DNA of 64,000 nt from NCBI GenBank assembly GCA_947179485.1, contig OX359247.1, positions 5,981,060-6,045,059 on the forward strand, written 5' to 3'. The DNA is from Allacma fusca (Eukaryota > Arthropoda > Collembola > Symphypleona > Sminthuridae). The position numbers were made by a program, and so were the translations under genes. This document shows, in pieces, positions 11,475 through 22,822 of this stretch (positions are counted from its first letter, which is position 1; each line of letters starts with the position of its first letter). The notes under the pieces were generated by a model. That model saw only the letters and a program-made list of their open reading frames with translations. It had not been told where the DNA came from and ran no database searches.

Positions 11475-12356
11475 TCCTACATTAAATATCAAAATTCATG
11501 ACTACTTAAGGATTATTCAATAAAATGATATAATCCCTGAATTAACACATTGTTGTAAAATACTAGCATATATCGTTTCATACCAACATAGTTCAATTTT
11601 GCAAGTCATAATAATTTTCTTTAAAATGCTCAATTATTTACTTTATCATTATAATCACTTCATCACGTATGCCACTACAAATTAGAATTTAAAAAATAAT
11701 ACTTACGTTTTCTGTCATCCATCCGATTTATCATCATGGTAAACTCATGATTTTGAAAGTTTTTGCATATTCATAAGGTGGTTACAGCACGTATAGTTTG
11801 TCATTGCAGTTCCATACATATTTGAACAATGTTTACCTTAACTTGTGAAACGGTACCGTGAGGGTATTATTTAAAGTATATATGCTAAGCATGATTGAAT
11901 AGAACTGTAAGGGGAAAGGGACCGTGCGGGATTTATTTAAAGTATGTATACTTAGCATGACTGAATAGGAGTGGAAGGGAAAGAGGGCCGAGAGGGAATT
12001 AAAAGAACTAACTTTTGCTATTTTCTTGTAAAATTCCTCAGTTTCTTCAATTTACACACACTATTACACTTAATTCTGCTGGAAATGACTTTTTAGAGCT
12101 TTATTCTGTGGGAGACAAGTATAATTGAGCTTAATTACTTTAATTACGATTAACTCCAATTAAATGATTGCAATTAGCAACTTTTACACGTGAAATACGT
12201 TCAATACGGACGTACTTATGATTAGAAACAATAAAAAGTTGTAACTATGATTTGATGTTTCGGGTGGAGCTGGCACATACTGGCATTCTACTACAATGGC
12301 TGACACACGTGACTAATAGTAGAGAGGGAAATCTGTAAGGAGAGGGAAATTTTTTC
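11475..12356. other. intergenic with an imperfect tandem duplication
   Basis: No gene seen. Two diverged copies of a roughly 63-bp block lie at about 11860-11990, sharing TATTTAAAGTATRTAT and CTTAGCATGA-like strings. The block may be promoter material for the next gene, since it repeats TTTAAA-type boxes. Confidence 0.45.
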
Positions 12357-13129
12357 ATGTGTAGTATCAACCTGTTGAATTCTTTGATAAAAGGTGTCCG
12401 TACAATCATGAATTCAATTGTTGAAGCTTGGAAAGCTGAAGGTACGTCGTACTACATGTTGGAGTTGTGGTTGCAAGCAATTTGGAAGGAAACAACCGTA
12501 GGAAGAATAGACACCTTGTACTATCCTGGAGGAATTCGATTGCCCCTTGTTGCTGGCCGTGAACTGTTGACACAAGATTTGGAAAGAAGAATTAAAAGAC
12601 GTCATGACAAAATCCTGATTCATCTTAACATGCTTGTGGGTGAGCACAATTTTGGAGGATTATTGCTTATTGAGATGAAGGATCTATATGTCAAGTACTA
12701 TGGGGCTTACGTCAACGAAGAAGTGAAATGGAAAGTTTCAACTTTTGCAAATGAGGTGCTGAAGGCAATTGAAACTCGTGGACTGGACTGTTACACTGGA
12801 AAAGTGCAATTTCGATTTAATCAGCGTTGGAGATATCCTAAGTAAGTGTCAGATTATTGACAGGTTTAAATATTTTTTATCTTGCGCTTTAGTCATGTCA
12901 AACATTAATTATCGTGAACTTTTGTTGATTTAGTGTTCAATGCTTGGGAGGGCTTGTGACTGCATTTTACTTCCGCGAACACATGAGATGGGAGACTATC
13001 AACGATGATATCTCTGATGGTGAGATGATGAAGGTTCTGAAGGATTTTGCACGAAAGGAGCAGGATCGGGCAGAATTTAAGGCCGTCGTAGATTTCCTCA
13101 GCAACAAGAGGAGATTCAATATTTTCTGA
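12357..13129 (+). CDS. two-exon hypothetical protein, about 226 aa
   Basis: Exons are 12357-12841 and 12934-13129. The intron is 12842-12933 (92 nt), GTAAGT to TTTAG, and the frame is kept. Two starts are possible, ATG 12357 or ATG 12409; the second (ATCATGA) begins a more protein-like sequence. The protein is helical in look, rich in Leu, Glu, Arg and Lys, with a central segment GKVQFRFNQRW followed across the junction by a hydrophobic run. This layout recalls the middle of the gene at 10063, so the two could be distant paralogues. AATAAA at 13162-13167. No known domain recognised. Confidence 0.72.
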
Positions 13130-13432
13130 GATTTTCCCTTATTTTTGGTATTTTTTTACATAATAAATACAAATATTTAATGAATTATGTGATGTGTCTA
13201 TTTATTTACTGCGTAGGTCAGTTTTATACTGAGCGTCAGCATGTGATTAGATAATCCTGGCCGTTATGTCGTACGTCACTGTGGATGAGGTGGTGCTGGT
13301 GCTGGGGGGTGTGCATGTGTGTGTGTGAAGTGTACATGGAGTAACGGACTGATTTGCGAATCTCTCCTCCAGCCCCTCGTCCATGTACATAATTGATTCA
13401 TGTGCTGGGCACAGCAGCTCAGCTCATTATGC

Positions 13433-13540
13433 CTGAGCAACTCAGGTCCTATTCTTGTACCTGAGCAACTCAGGACCTATCCTTGTACCTGGGCAGCTCA
13501 GGTCCTATCCTTGTACCTGAGCAGCTCAGGTCCTATCCTT
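13433..13540. repeat. 28-bp palindromic tandem repeat
   Basis: About four copies of a 28-bp unit built on CTGAGCAGCTCAGG, itself a near-perfect palindrome, with the spacer TCCTATCCTTGTAC. It lies just past the last gene of the virus-like block. The surrounding 13168-13647 has no gene; an inverted pair TGTACATGGA/TCCATGTACA flanks 13331-13388. Confidence 0.7.
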
Positions 13541-14420
13541 TAACACGGGATTTTAGGTATAGGCGGTGTACCTGGGCAGCACCGTACCTGGGCATATGAG
13601 CCTACTCCCCTACTGTGGTCTAATGAGCATGCCCCTTCAGTTCAAAATACAGCTTAAAGCACCTGTATATAGTGGTCAACCAGTCAGAACGAAGGGATAC
13701 AACTCGCGCAAACCCGAACCAATGACACAGCTGTTTGAGTTTAGTGCAATTAAAGGCATTTTGGGGCGTTTTTATCTCCAGCCGTTTAATATTGCATGTA
13801 TTTGTACTAAATCAAACGATGGTTTGTTGGCTATATTATTAGTCCTTTGAAGTATTTCAATTAATTAGTGGTTACTTTTAATCATTTTAAAAAATTATTA
13901 TTAGCTTTAACCCTATGGTTCCTGTGCTGTGGCCAGATCGGCCACGAAATGATTTTTTTTAACGAAATAATTTTTTTAAGGGTGTAAATTTAGTGCATTT
14001 AGTTTAGAAAAATTAGTAATCGTTACTTATTATATTGACCATTTGGGGGAAAAAATTCAGGTCAGTGACATTACAGTGAAGGCTGAAAAAAAATCGAAAG
14101 TGGACAAGAATCAGAGATATCCGCCATTTTCAATGTAATTTAATGCTGCAATAGCCGTAAATAGGGGCCATACACACATTTTTTGCTTACTTTAAATTTG
14201 TGGAATAAAATTCTTTCAATGCAAGTTGTACTTGAAATTGAATTTGGAACTCGATTTCGGCCCTAAAGTTATTTGACCAATTGTTCCAACCGATTTCAAC
14301 CAAATACGAATTCAGACTACCTGCTGACATAAGCAATGTTGAAAAAAAAATTCGACGGAATTGGTCCACTAAGTTTTGAGTTATGGTGGGTCGGGTAGGT
14401 TGATTTGAAAATGCCCGGCA

Positions 14421-14790
14421 TTTTGGGCATTTGCATTTCAGGGCGATTTCATTTAGGGCATTTTGGGCATTTGCATTTCAGGGCGATTTCATTTAGGGCA
14501 TTTTGGGCATTTGCATTTCAGGGCGATTTCATTTAGGGCATTTTGGGCATTTGCATTTCAGGGCGATTTCATTTAGGGCATTTTGGGCATTTGCATTTCA
14601 GGGCGATTTCATTTAGGGCATTTTGGGCATTTGCATTTCAGGGCGATTTCATTTAGGGCATTTTGGGCATTTGCATTTCAGGGCGATTTCATTTAGGGCA
14701 TTTTGGGCATTTTCATTTCAGGGCGATTTCATTTAGGGCATTTTGGCCATTTTCATTTCAGGGCGATTTCATTTAGGGCAGTTTGGGCAA
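14421..14790. repeat. 40-bp tandem repeat, about nine copies
   Basis: Exact period of 40 (TTTTGGGCATTTGCATTTCA, then GGGCGATTTCATTTAGGGCA). The first copies are identical and the last two or three vary, as expected for a recently expanded array. Related GGCATTTT strings recur in both orientations near 16210-16350. Confidence 0.9.
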
Positions 14791-16379
14791 GGGCACATTT
14801 GGGCATTTTCATTCGAGGACAATTAGGCATTTTGGGCAGAATAGTGAAATAAAATAGTACAATTGGTACAATGTGGAATTCGATTTGAAAATGTCGTTGC
14901 AAGTTGGACGGAAAAGCGTCCGAAAATGCCTGCCAGGTATTTTTATTGTTGTGAATTTGGCGCATGTAACGACGTAAAATGAAATCCCTCCATCACGTAT
15001 ATATGCATGTATACCCCTATACATGTATTTGTATTGATGATGGGCGAAACATGTTTTCTGTTCAAATTAGAACCCGTACAGTAATTTTTTGTTTACACAG
15101 ATAAACTAAACAAACAATATTTGAGGACCTGTAAGGAGGATGTACCTTGGTAGTTACTTGAGCCAGTTTTCCAATAATTTGGCCTGAATATATTTTTATT
15201 CTGCACGTCAATCATGCTATGATTTAAATTGATTTTCAAAGGAGAGACATTGTATGTATGTATGTATTTGATGGGACCCAAGTCTATCCATTGTGGATTT
15301 CCTTAGGAGGCGCTCAAGCCTTAAGGCTTATTGCACTCGCCCAGTTACTTGCATTGCTTAATATACGGACTTGCATTTCGCATGGTCACACATATATTGT
15401 GTGGCATGCATTGATTTGCATAATGTCCGAGTTACCTTATCTTACCGCTCCTCTTGCAGGTCGGAGCTGCCCTTGCATAATCTATGCAAAGATTTTAGGT
15501 TTGCTGTCGATCTGATGGTGTCGTATATATACGTCCCATTGTCAGTCACCAGCATTCCTAATTCTTGAGATTACCAAACTATATGAGCTCCAACGTAAGG
15601 TCTTTACCCCCGGTCCAATGTTCCAAGAACGGCAGAGGCAGAGTCATGCAGATCTGCACGAGCTTACATACCAGCCCTATCCAGAGTCAGGAAAGGAAGG
15701 CAACTACTTTGCATAGGTATGCCGCAACCTGCATGTACGTTTTACGTTTGCGGTACACGCTCAACGCACATACAGCCACAGCACACTACACAAATGGTAT
15801 GTAGTTAGTGCAAACCTTACCTGTGCAGTTCCCGACTCCGGATTTAGCCCTTGGATTCCGGGTCAGTGAGGATCCTCCGGCACAGGTACGGGCACTCAAC
15901 TCGGCAGTCCGCAGTCACTGTCCATAGAGGACCAGAGGGCTTTGGGACTAACGAATGTTATGCGTCCCTCGAACTGTAGGTTGGAGAGATAAGAGAGCCA
16001 CTGACAGCCACTACCTCTCTCTCCGGCTCCTACGAGCGAATTGAGAGACATATTACATTACCCCATGTCATTTAAATTGAATTGATTTGTCAATGTTTCT
16101 GGAATTAAAATTAACGAACAAGCGAATAACAGACATTCACTTGTGCCTTTTCCTTCGCTGTGCTCCTACACATTCGGGTATTTTTAATCTAAACTAGTTA
16201 TCCAATTCTGGTGCCGTGAAAATGCCCAACTTGCCCTGCTCAAAATGCCCACAATCAGGGCATTTTCAAAAACCGCCCGCATGCCCAATTTTGGGCATGT
16301 TGGCAGGCATTTTGGGGAATTTTCAGCTGGGCGGGCAAATACTGTCGGCATTTTCAATCGACATACCCTAATGGTGGGA

Positions 16380-16492
16380 ACATACCTACGGACATACAGA
16401 CATACAGACGTAAGGACATACAGACATACAGACGTACGGACATACAGACATACAGACGTGCGGACATACAGACATACGGACGGACATCGATC
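16380..16492. repeat. 24-bp GACATACAGACATACAGACG minisatellite
   Basis: Four to five copies of a 24-bp unit GGACATACAGACATACAGACG(T)RC. The translated ORF here (TYRHTDVR repeats) is a by-product, not a gene. Confidence 0.85.
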
Positions 16493-17068
16493 ATCTTACT
16501 AGGGGCGTCTACGTAGCCCCTAAAAACTGCCCTTTGAAGGCTTGAAGGAACGCCATTTCCTTTCGGGATCTCTAATTCAAAATATGTATCTGGCCCCGGG
16601 GTTTAACATGGGGCCAGACTGGCCACACCACAGGATTATAAGACATATGAAAGTAACAGGAGCCTTAGGGTTAAAAGATCTCAGATGATTTAATCATCCT
16701 GAGGTAATTCGAAACGAAACTTCGTCGAATAAATAGGTCGACAAATATTTTTACCCAATTTCTCTATGGAAAATGCCTAAAAGGCAAGGTGCTTTGAAGA
16801 TCATTGCAGTATTCTTCAAGATTCCCTTGGCAAGGTGAAAATTCGAAGTCTCAATTAGAAGTAAATTAGTGATTATTTTTAAAAAAGTGTAAAATTGCTG
16901 GTTGTCAATAACATATGCAATTCAAACTGCTGGATTCCTGCTCGTATGCCTGTATATGTATGTTTATATAGTGACTTTTGACCACTATATACTTATACAG
17001 TGGTCCCTGTCTATAGTGGTCAAATTTCGGCGTCCCTAGGAAAACCATTATATACAGGTTTTACTGTA

Positions 17069-19902
17069 AACGGGTGATACAGTATAATAAAAACTTGAGT
17101 TGGATGTGGTCAGTGGTCACCCTGAGCATAATTTATGTACATTAATGAAAACGCGGCACATTTTTATATGAAGTTGTATTGACTGGAGACGTGTAATCGG
17201 CTTACGAATTACGTTTTGGTCCGAAAGAAGTTTTTAGTGGATAAGAAATATTCTTGGAGAATACTGCAGCTAGATAAAATAATAACCGTTGTCGTAGATG
17301 ATGTCGTAGAAAAATAGTCCTGGTTCGAAAATGCATGCAGAAATAACTCTGTAAAGAGGTAGGTTTTAAAACTCATACCATTAATGGAAATAAAAATTTT
17401 GCGTATTTTTGTGGGTTAGATATGTCATTACACAACCATATCTGCCGTAATTTAAATGTAAATCCTATTCATACCTAAAATATAACAATTATAATAAGTA
17501 GAAGACATGCGTTTTTATACTTTCTAAACATTTACATTTCTTGCCACAACAACACTTCCTTAATTTAGAAATGTGTGCAATAGGTGTCAATTTATCAGCA
17601 TATTATTTTTCCATTTGATATTTGCTTAACTGAATTTCTGAAAAATGAATGAATTTTGTTACCTCAGACAAACTGCATGTTGCACACTAAATGGTCATTT
17701 CGCGACAATTCCGGCTGGCGACACTGTTTATTTGACATTTTAGTTGCGATTTAATAACGATAACGTAAAGTAACGGTTATATTATATTTGTTAATGGTCA
17801 TGGAAACTAATGCTCGCGTATTAGCATTGTTTTGAAGTAACGGAACGGTAACGCTGAATTTTTAATGCAATATTTAGTAATGTAATGATAATTAACGTCA
17901 ATTATAATAATAATTAAATAACTTAACGTAACGAAAATGTGGATGCACATTACTGAGTCCCGATTGAAAGAAGAATGAATGGGACAAACTGAGGGAAACT
18001 AGTGAACCGCAGCTCAGTATGCATTGAGAAGCTACTCGCTGATATGCAACTTATTGTTGCTATGGAAAGATATATTGTGTTGCCTTTATTATTTACTATA
18101 TTTACTTGGTATATATAAAGATTCCTATATACGGATTGGTAAATTGTACTGCTGAATGTAGGAAGTAAGAATTGAAGAGATGGGAGTTGTTATATTAATC
18201 GTTTTCTATTAATTTGATTTACTAAGACACTTGAACTTTCATTCTCAAGGGCAGCAAAGACCACCCGTGCAAGAGTCGTTGAAATTGAGAGAAAAGGGCG
18301 ACATATTTGTCAACGTGCGCTGAAGCAAGCACTGATCCTTCTTAAAATATCTTCTAAAGATTAGTTGGACTCGGTCCATTATCATTGAAATCAATCTGCG
18401 GATGTAACATTAATAGTTACTCGTTGTCTGAGACAATCGCTCATTGGTTTACAATGTCAATAATTTAGCAATAGTTTTAGTTGCATATAATGGTTGAGAA
18501 CTGGAACTCTTGTCTTCACACGGTGTGATTGACGTGTCAATATCTAATTAAGCAGAAGTTTTAGTTGCTTATAAATGTGGAAGCTGTTGTTTTCTGATCA
18601 GGGATTTTTTTTAGTGAAAATTCTTTTCGCTTTAAATATTAAGTTGTGTAAATTATTTAATTCCCGCTGATTGACTTGCATCCTAACATTATTGGAATTA
18701 AAAACCATCGTGTGGTCTTATTAGAACATCGGGTACTGTAAGTAAAAACACGCAGTTTAAAATCCCTCACGTGTATATACTGTCTTGATTTTAGCACTAT
18801 ACGAATGAACAAATATATATTACTGTTTTCTATCATTGTCGAAAGGAAAATAATCAAGTAATTTAAATATAATAAGTAAAAAACATAGACATGTAGTTTT
18901 AGCCTAGTGAGATTTTGAGTTAGCTGGTTGAAACAGTTTTTAATGTGGAAAAAGATTTGCTAAATCACGGGGAATCGGATATTTATTTTCCTTTTACGAT
19001 CTATGTAGTATATAGGCCGGGGACGGCAAATCCTTTCTTGACACCCTGAAAATATAATGGGTATTTTTACAGCGGATAAAATTTGTCGGAGAATCCGTTA
19101 CAGTGAGATTCACATTGGTGGACACGACATATGGTATGGCAACTTTTGTCATTTATGTCCGATTACTTCAGTAATAATTATTAAGCTTGAAAGCTATAAT
19201 AATTGAGCTTGATATGCTCATGTAAATTTAAATGGAAAGACCCATTAAGGATAAAACATTCCATACTACGAAACATTATTAATTACGAATTTTTCATATA
19301 GTAAGGAACTAATGGCAATGTAATTGACTCTAGCTAGAACGGTAAACCATTAGTTTTTTTGTCGGTTATTGCAAAGCGGCGAAGATGGTTTGTGACCGTT
19401 GATGTATTGATTTAGCTTTGCAGTATCACCCGAATTTTTTCCGTTTGTATGATTCCAGTTGGAAAGTTTGAAATGTTTCCCAAAAAAAGGCGAGAAATAC
19501 ATTTCAGAATTTTTAAACGATTTTTCAGATTGTTTGGAACATGTTTGATAACCTTATATGATTTAACGTAGTACATACTGTTTGGCATCGTTCTTTGTTA
19601 TAACAGTTATCCTTAACTATGCAATAATTCGTTTTATGGTCTCGCAGGATGGAATGAATATTAGTGTTTCGTTTGTCTCTGAAATGTCTTTCTTCTCTTT
19701 CCAAATCATCTTTGCAAATAAGCAATTTCATGTATCTAAAACTAATGCACCGATGTCAGCCAAAATTGAACACGTCCTAGTTTTTTAGTTGAAGAATAAC
19801 TTTGCAAAGTTTGAGCATAATAGCTGCAGTAGTTTTTCCATAAGGCTCCCCTTCGACGTTCATTATTGGTAATCCAAACGTTTATGCATACCATGTACGT
19901 AT
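17069..19902. other. AT-rich intergenic, no gene seen
   Basis: Only short chance ORFs. Blocks at about 18420-18600 (TTTTAGTTGCATATAA and CTTGTCTTC strings) resemble blocks at about 36790-36990 upstream of the second receptor gene, so this may be relic duplicated flank. Confidence 0.5.
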
Positions 19903-20229
19903 TGTCATGATCCAGCTACGCTTTATCATTGCCGCTCGTCATCACAGAGTGAAGACGGTTTGGTGTCACGGCTACGCGCCGCGGTTATTGACGATTGTTG
20001 CTTATTGAAGATAATTATTATTATTGAAAATATAAATTGACTGAAAAAGTCAATATTACTAATATTTATTTTATAAAATGCCAGAATGGCAATTGTAATG
20101 CTATAAGCATTGAGTTAATGTAAAATGTACTGCGGAGCCTGTGGACTCTGACTGATCCTGTCATTCTAGGTTAAGTTTTCTTCGAATAAAGACGTACCTC
20201 TCTTATTATAATTTCCTCTTATCACGACA
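19903..20229 (+). repeat. LTR 1 (5')
   Basis: 327 bp, TGTCATGATCC to ATCACGACA, TG..CA ends, with AATAAA near its 3' end (TCGAATAAAGACG). It differs from LTR 3 by about one base in the parts compared. Confidence 0.92.
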
Positions 20230-20428
20230 GGTGCGGGGTACTACTAATAATTTTCTTCAAACTTGTAACTCCCCCTCTTCCCCATAATTTCCTTTGAACT
20301 TCGAACTGTCCCTCCCTTCCATAATTCCTTTAAAACATTTAACTTTCCCTCCCATAATTCCTATTTAATCTAACTTCCCCCTTCTTATAAATTCTTTTTA
20401 ACTTAATATTGATAAATCAGTATAAACT

Positions 20429-22822
20429 ATGTCCCAATTATTTTATTCCGAATTAATTTCCAAACTCCCAAAGTTCGACGGCAAATCCTCAGCTAAATCA
20501 TGGCTATTCTGTTTAAATGAAGATTGTATGCTTTTAAAAATTGATACCCACTGGATTCTCAGAAATATGCACCGTTTACTCGAAAGCCAAGCTGCCAATT
20601 GGTGGAAATTTACTAATCAAAGTATAGTTAGTGATTTGGAAGCCGACAATGCCAATGATAAATTTGTCATTTTTAAGCATTTGCTATTCCTACAATTCCC
20701 AGAACCCGATTCCAGAAAGATTGCAATTGAATTAAATCAAAATCGAAAATTCCTAATCGGCAAAGAGTCCCCAATGGATTATGTATTAGATAAGTTAGGA
20801 TTATTTTATGATATTGACCCCCAAATGAATGATAAAGTAAAGATTGAACATTTAGTTGAAGGCCTGCCTGTTCAACTAGGATTTACCCTACGATCACAAT
20901 TAAACCCAGACAGTACTGTTGCCCAGTTTGGAAAATACTTCCTTTATCATTGTGAAAATCCCCATTTCCAATTATTTCTTTCCCAACCCTTCAATCCTGT
21001 CCCAACTGAATTTATACCTCATTCAGAATTATACAAGCCCGTTCCTTCCCAGCCCAATGCAAATTTAGATCCTTTCCCCCTGGTTATACCTCAGATTTCT
21101 CAAAACCCATCATCCCATTCATCCAACCGTCCCAGTTGCCAAATATGTGGAAAATTCGGACACATTGCGGCTACGTGCTATGAATTTCTTAATTTGCAAC
21201 GTTCTGCACAACGTCATAATAATTTCCAAGATTATTCCACTAATCATCGTCAAAATGGAAACTGGACCCACAATGGACATTCTAAACCCACATTCAAGAC
21301 TTCGATTAATCAAATCCCAGCTTTGATTTCCAATAATATGGAAACCATTAATGATCAACCCCATTTTAATCAAAATTCCCAATACCAATACCCAACAATT
21401 GATAATTCAGTAAAACTGAATAGTCTGACCACACTAACAAATCAGAGTGTAACTTCAACCACATCGTGTAACAATTCATCCCCATCTACTGATATTCCAA
21501 AAGTTAGCAAAATTCCACAATCTCACCCAATTCATTTTATTCCCCCTGCTCCCCAAATACCACGTATGCAAACCTTTCCATTTCTCCCAGTCCTTCCAAA
21601 AGAGAATTCATCTGACTCTAAACTGCTGTATTTATCGACTAATATTGCTTTCTTTGATTGTGAAGCTCTCATTGATAGCGGAGCAGCTGTATCGGTAATA
21701 AGTGAACATTTCTTTACTAAGTTACCGAAAACCACTCAAGGAATTGTTACCCCCTTAGTTAAACCGGTGTCCCTGTCCCTCGCTGTCCAAGATTCCTGTA
21801 ATTTACTAATTACTCATGAAGTTAAACTCCCTGTGAAAATAAATGGTTTATTCACCGAATGGAAATTCTGGATAGTTCCTAAAGCATCATTTGATGTAAT
21901 AATTGGATTAAATTTTCTGAGAACTTACAAAGCTGTATTATATTTTGGCTCTGATTTACTTTCTTTCCCCGAGTTGACCACCATTCTGTCCCCATGTCCA
22001 AATCCTAAACCAACTCTTACTTCAATTGCTGTTCAAACGGAGTTTGAAAATAGTATTACTTCTGAATCTACCCCTATTGCAACAATCTACGAGAAAGCAA
22101 TTTATCCCATTGAAGCTCCCACAAATTGTACCAACCATGCCCCGTTTATTCCCTTGAATAGCTCTATTCCTCCTGGATTTGAAAATTTTAAACCTGATTT
22201 TTCAAATATTTCCTTTTATACTGATACCCCTTTCAAACACCCTGTTGATTTTGGTACCCCGGAAGGTCAAGATGTTTCCCCAGATATTAATATTTTCTCC
22301 CTCAACCCAGAAATGTCTTGTGATGAATTATTCCCCAGCATCGATTTTACTCCAGACGACAATGTAGCCCATAACTCCCAACGAGAACTGGAAAATCTTA
22401 ACTTTGACCCCCTACCTTCGCCTCGATTGTATCTTCCTGATGAAAAAGTTCTTGTTGCAGACCATTCCAGAAAAACTGGATGTGTTAATAAATTTTTACC
22501 TTGCCCCTTTAAAATTGTCTCCGAAATTAATGATATCACTTTTTTGTGTAAAGATCTACGCGATAACCCAAAGTTTCCTGATTCCCCAAAGTTGAATCCC
22601 GACCCTCTTTGTTTACTACATTGTGAAGTTCCAGATTGCGGTCAGATGCTGAGGAGGAGTCCCCCACCCACCCCAGGTGGGTCATGTCATGATCCAGCTA
22701 CGCTTTATCATTGCCGCTCGTCATCACAGAGTGAAGACGGTTTGGTGTCACGGCTACGCGCCGCGCTTATTGACGATTGTTGCTTATTGAAGATAATTAT
22801 TATTATTGAAAATATAAATTGA
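20429..22822 (+). CDS. Gag-protease ORF fused in frame to integrase tail
   Basis: 797 codons from ATG 20429. The N-terminal part is Gag (matrix/capsid-like), with a CCHC zinc knuckle CQICGKFGHIAATC at residues 237-250. The aspartic protease has DSGA at about 416 and a later IIGLNFL strand. The C-terminal part (from about residue 660) has the look of an integrase C-terminal domain (LPDEKVLVADHSRKTG..FLPCPFKI). Nothing between encodes reverse transcriptase, RNase H or the DDE integrase core, so several kilobases were lost without breaking the frame. The ORF then runs about 46 codons into LTR 2. The encoded Gag could still package RNA if enzymes come from a full-length relative. Confidence 0.85.
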   Translation: MSQLFYSELISKLPKFDGKSSAKSWLFCLNEDCMLLKIDTHWILRNMHRLLESQAANWWKFTNQSIVSDLEADNANDKFVIFKHLLFLQFPEPDSRKIAIELNQNRKFLIGKESPMDYVLDKLGLFYDIDPQMNDKVKIEHLVEGLPVQLGFTLRSQLNPDSTVAQFGKYFLYHCENPHFQLFLSQPFNPVPTEFIPHSELYKPVPSQPNANLDPFPLVIPQISQNPSSHSSNRPSCQICGKFGHIAATCYEFLNLQRSAQRHNNFQDYSTNHRQNGNWTHNGHSKPTFKTSINQIPALISNNMETINDQPHFNQNSQYQYPTIDNSVKLNSLTTLTNQSVTSTTSCNNSSPSTDIPKVSKIPQSHPIHFIPPAPQIPRMQTFPFLPVLPKENSSDSKLLYLSTNIAFFDCEALIDSGAAVSVISEHFFTKLPKTTQGIVTPLVKPVSLSLAVQDSCNLLITHEVKLPVKINGLFTEWKFWIVPKASFDVIIGLNFLRTYKAVLYFGSDLLSFPELTTILSPCPNPKPTLTSIAVQTEFENSITSESTPIATIYEKAIYPIEAPTNCTNHAPFIPLNSSIPPGFENFKPDFSNISFYTDTPFKHPVDFGTPEGQDVSPDINIFSLNPEMSCDELFPSIDFTPDDNVAHNSQRELENLNFDPLPSPRLYLPDEKVLVADHSRKTGCVNKFLPCPFKIVSEINDITFLCKDLRDNPKFPDSPKLNPDPLCLLHCEVPDCGQMLRRSPPPTPGGSCHDPATLYHCRSSSQSEDGLVSRLRAALIDDCCLLKIIIIIENIN

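Larger units (their letters stand above)
13911..16670. mobile_element. piggyBac-like non-autonomous element
   Basis: TTAA at 13907-13910 and at 16671-16674 flank termini CCCTATGGTTCCTGT and, inverted, the end ..AGGAGCCTTAGGG. Subterminal GTGGCCAGATCGGCCAC (left) and GTGGCCAGTCTGGCC (right, inverted) add support. TTAA duplication and CCC termini are piggyBac hallmarks. No transposase. The interior holds a 40-bp satellite (14421), sequence typical of a TA-flanked MITE (about 14165 to 16523, ending GTAGCCCCTA) and a 24-bp satellite (16380). Small ORFs in the interior look like chance. Confidence 0.68.
13648..17068. mobile_element. pogo/Tigger-like non-autonomous element (outer shell)
   Basis: The left end is TACAG..CACCTGTATATAGTGGTC at 13648. 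The right end is TATATACAGG..ACTGTA ending at 17068, the inverted counterpart, with TA at both borders. Internal right-side copies of CTATAGTGGTC repeat the motif. The termini resemble pogo/Tigger elements, but no transposase ORF is present. Most of its length is a second element inserted at 13911. Confidence 0.5.

Noticed and set aside
13433-13540. CRISPR-like array
   Set aside because: Units are contiguous and palindromic with no unique spacers, in eukaryotic DNA.
15258-15804. Plus-strand ORFs inside the piggyBac-like element
   Set aside because: Overlapping short frames with no domain, no shared codon bias, and no transposase motif.
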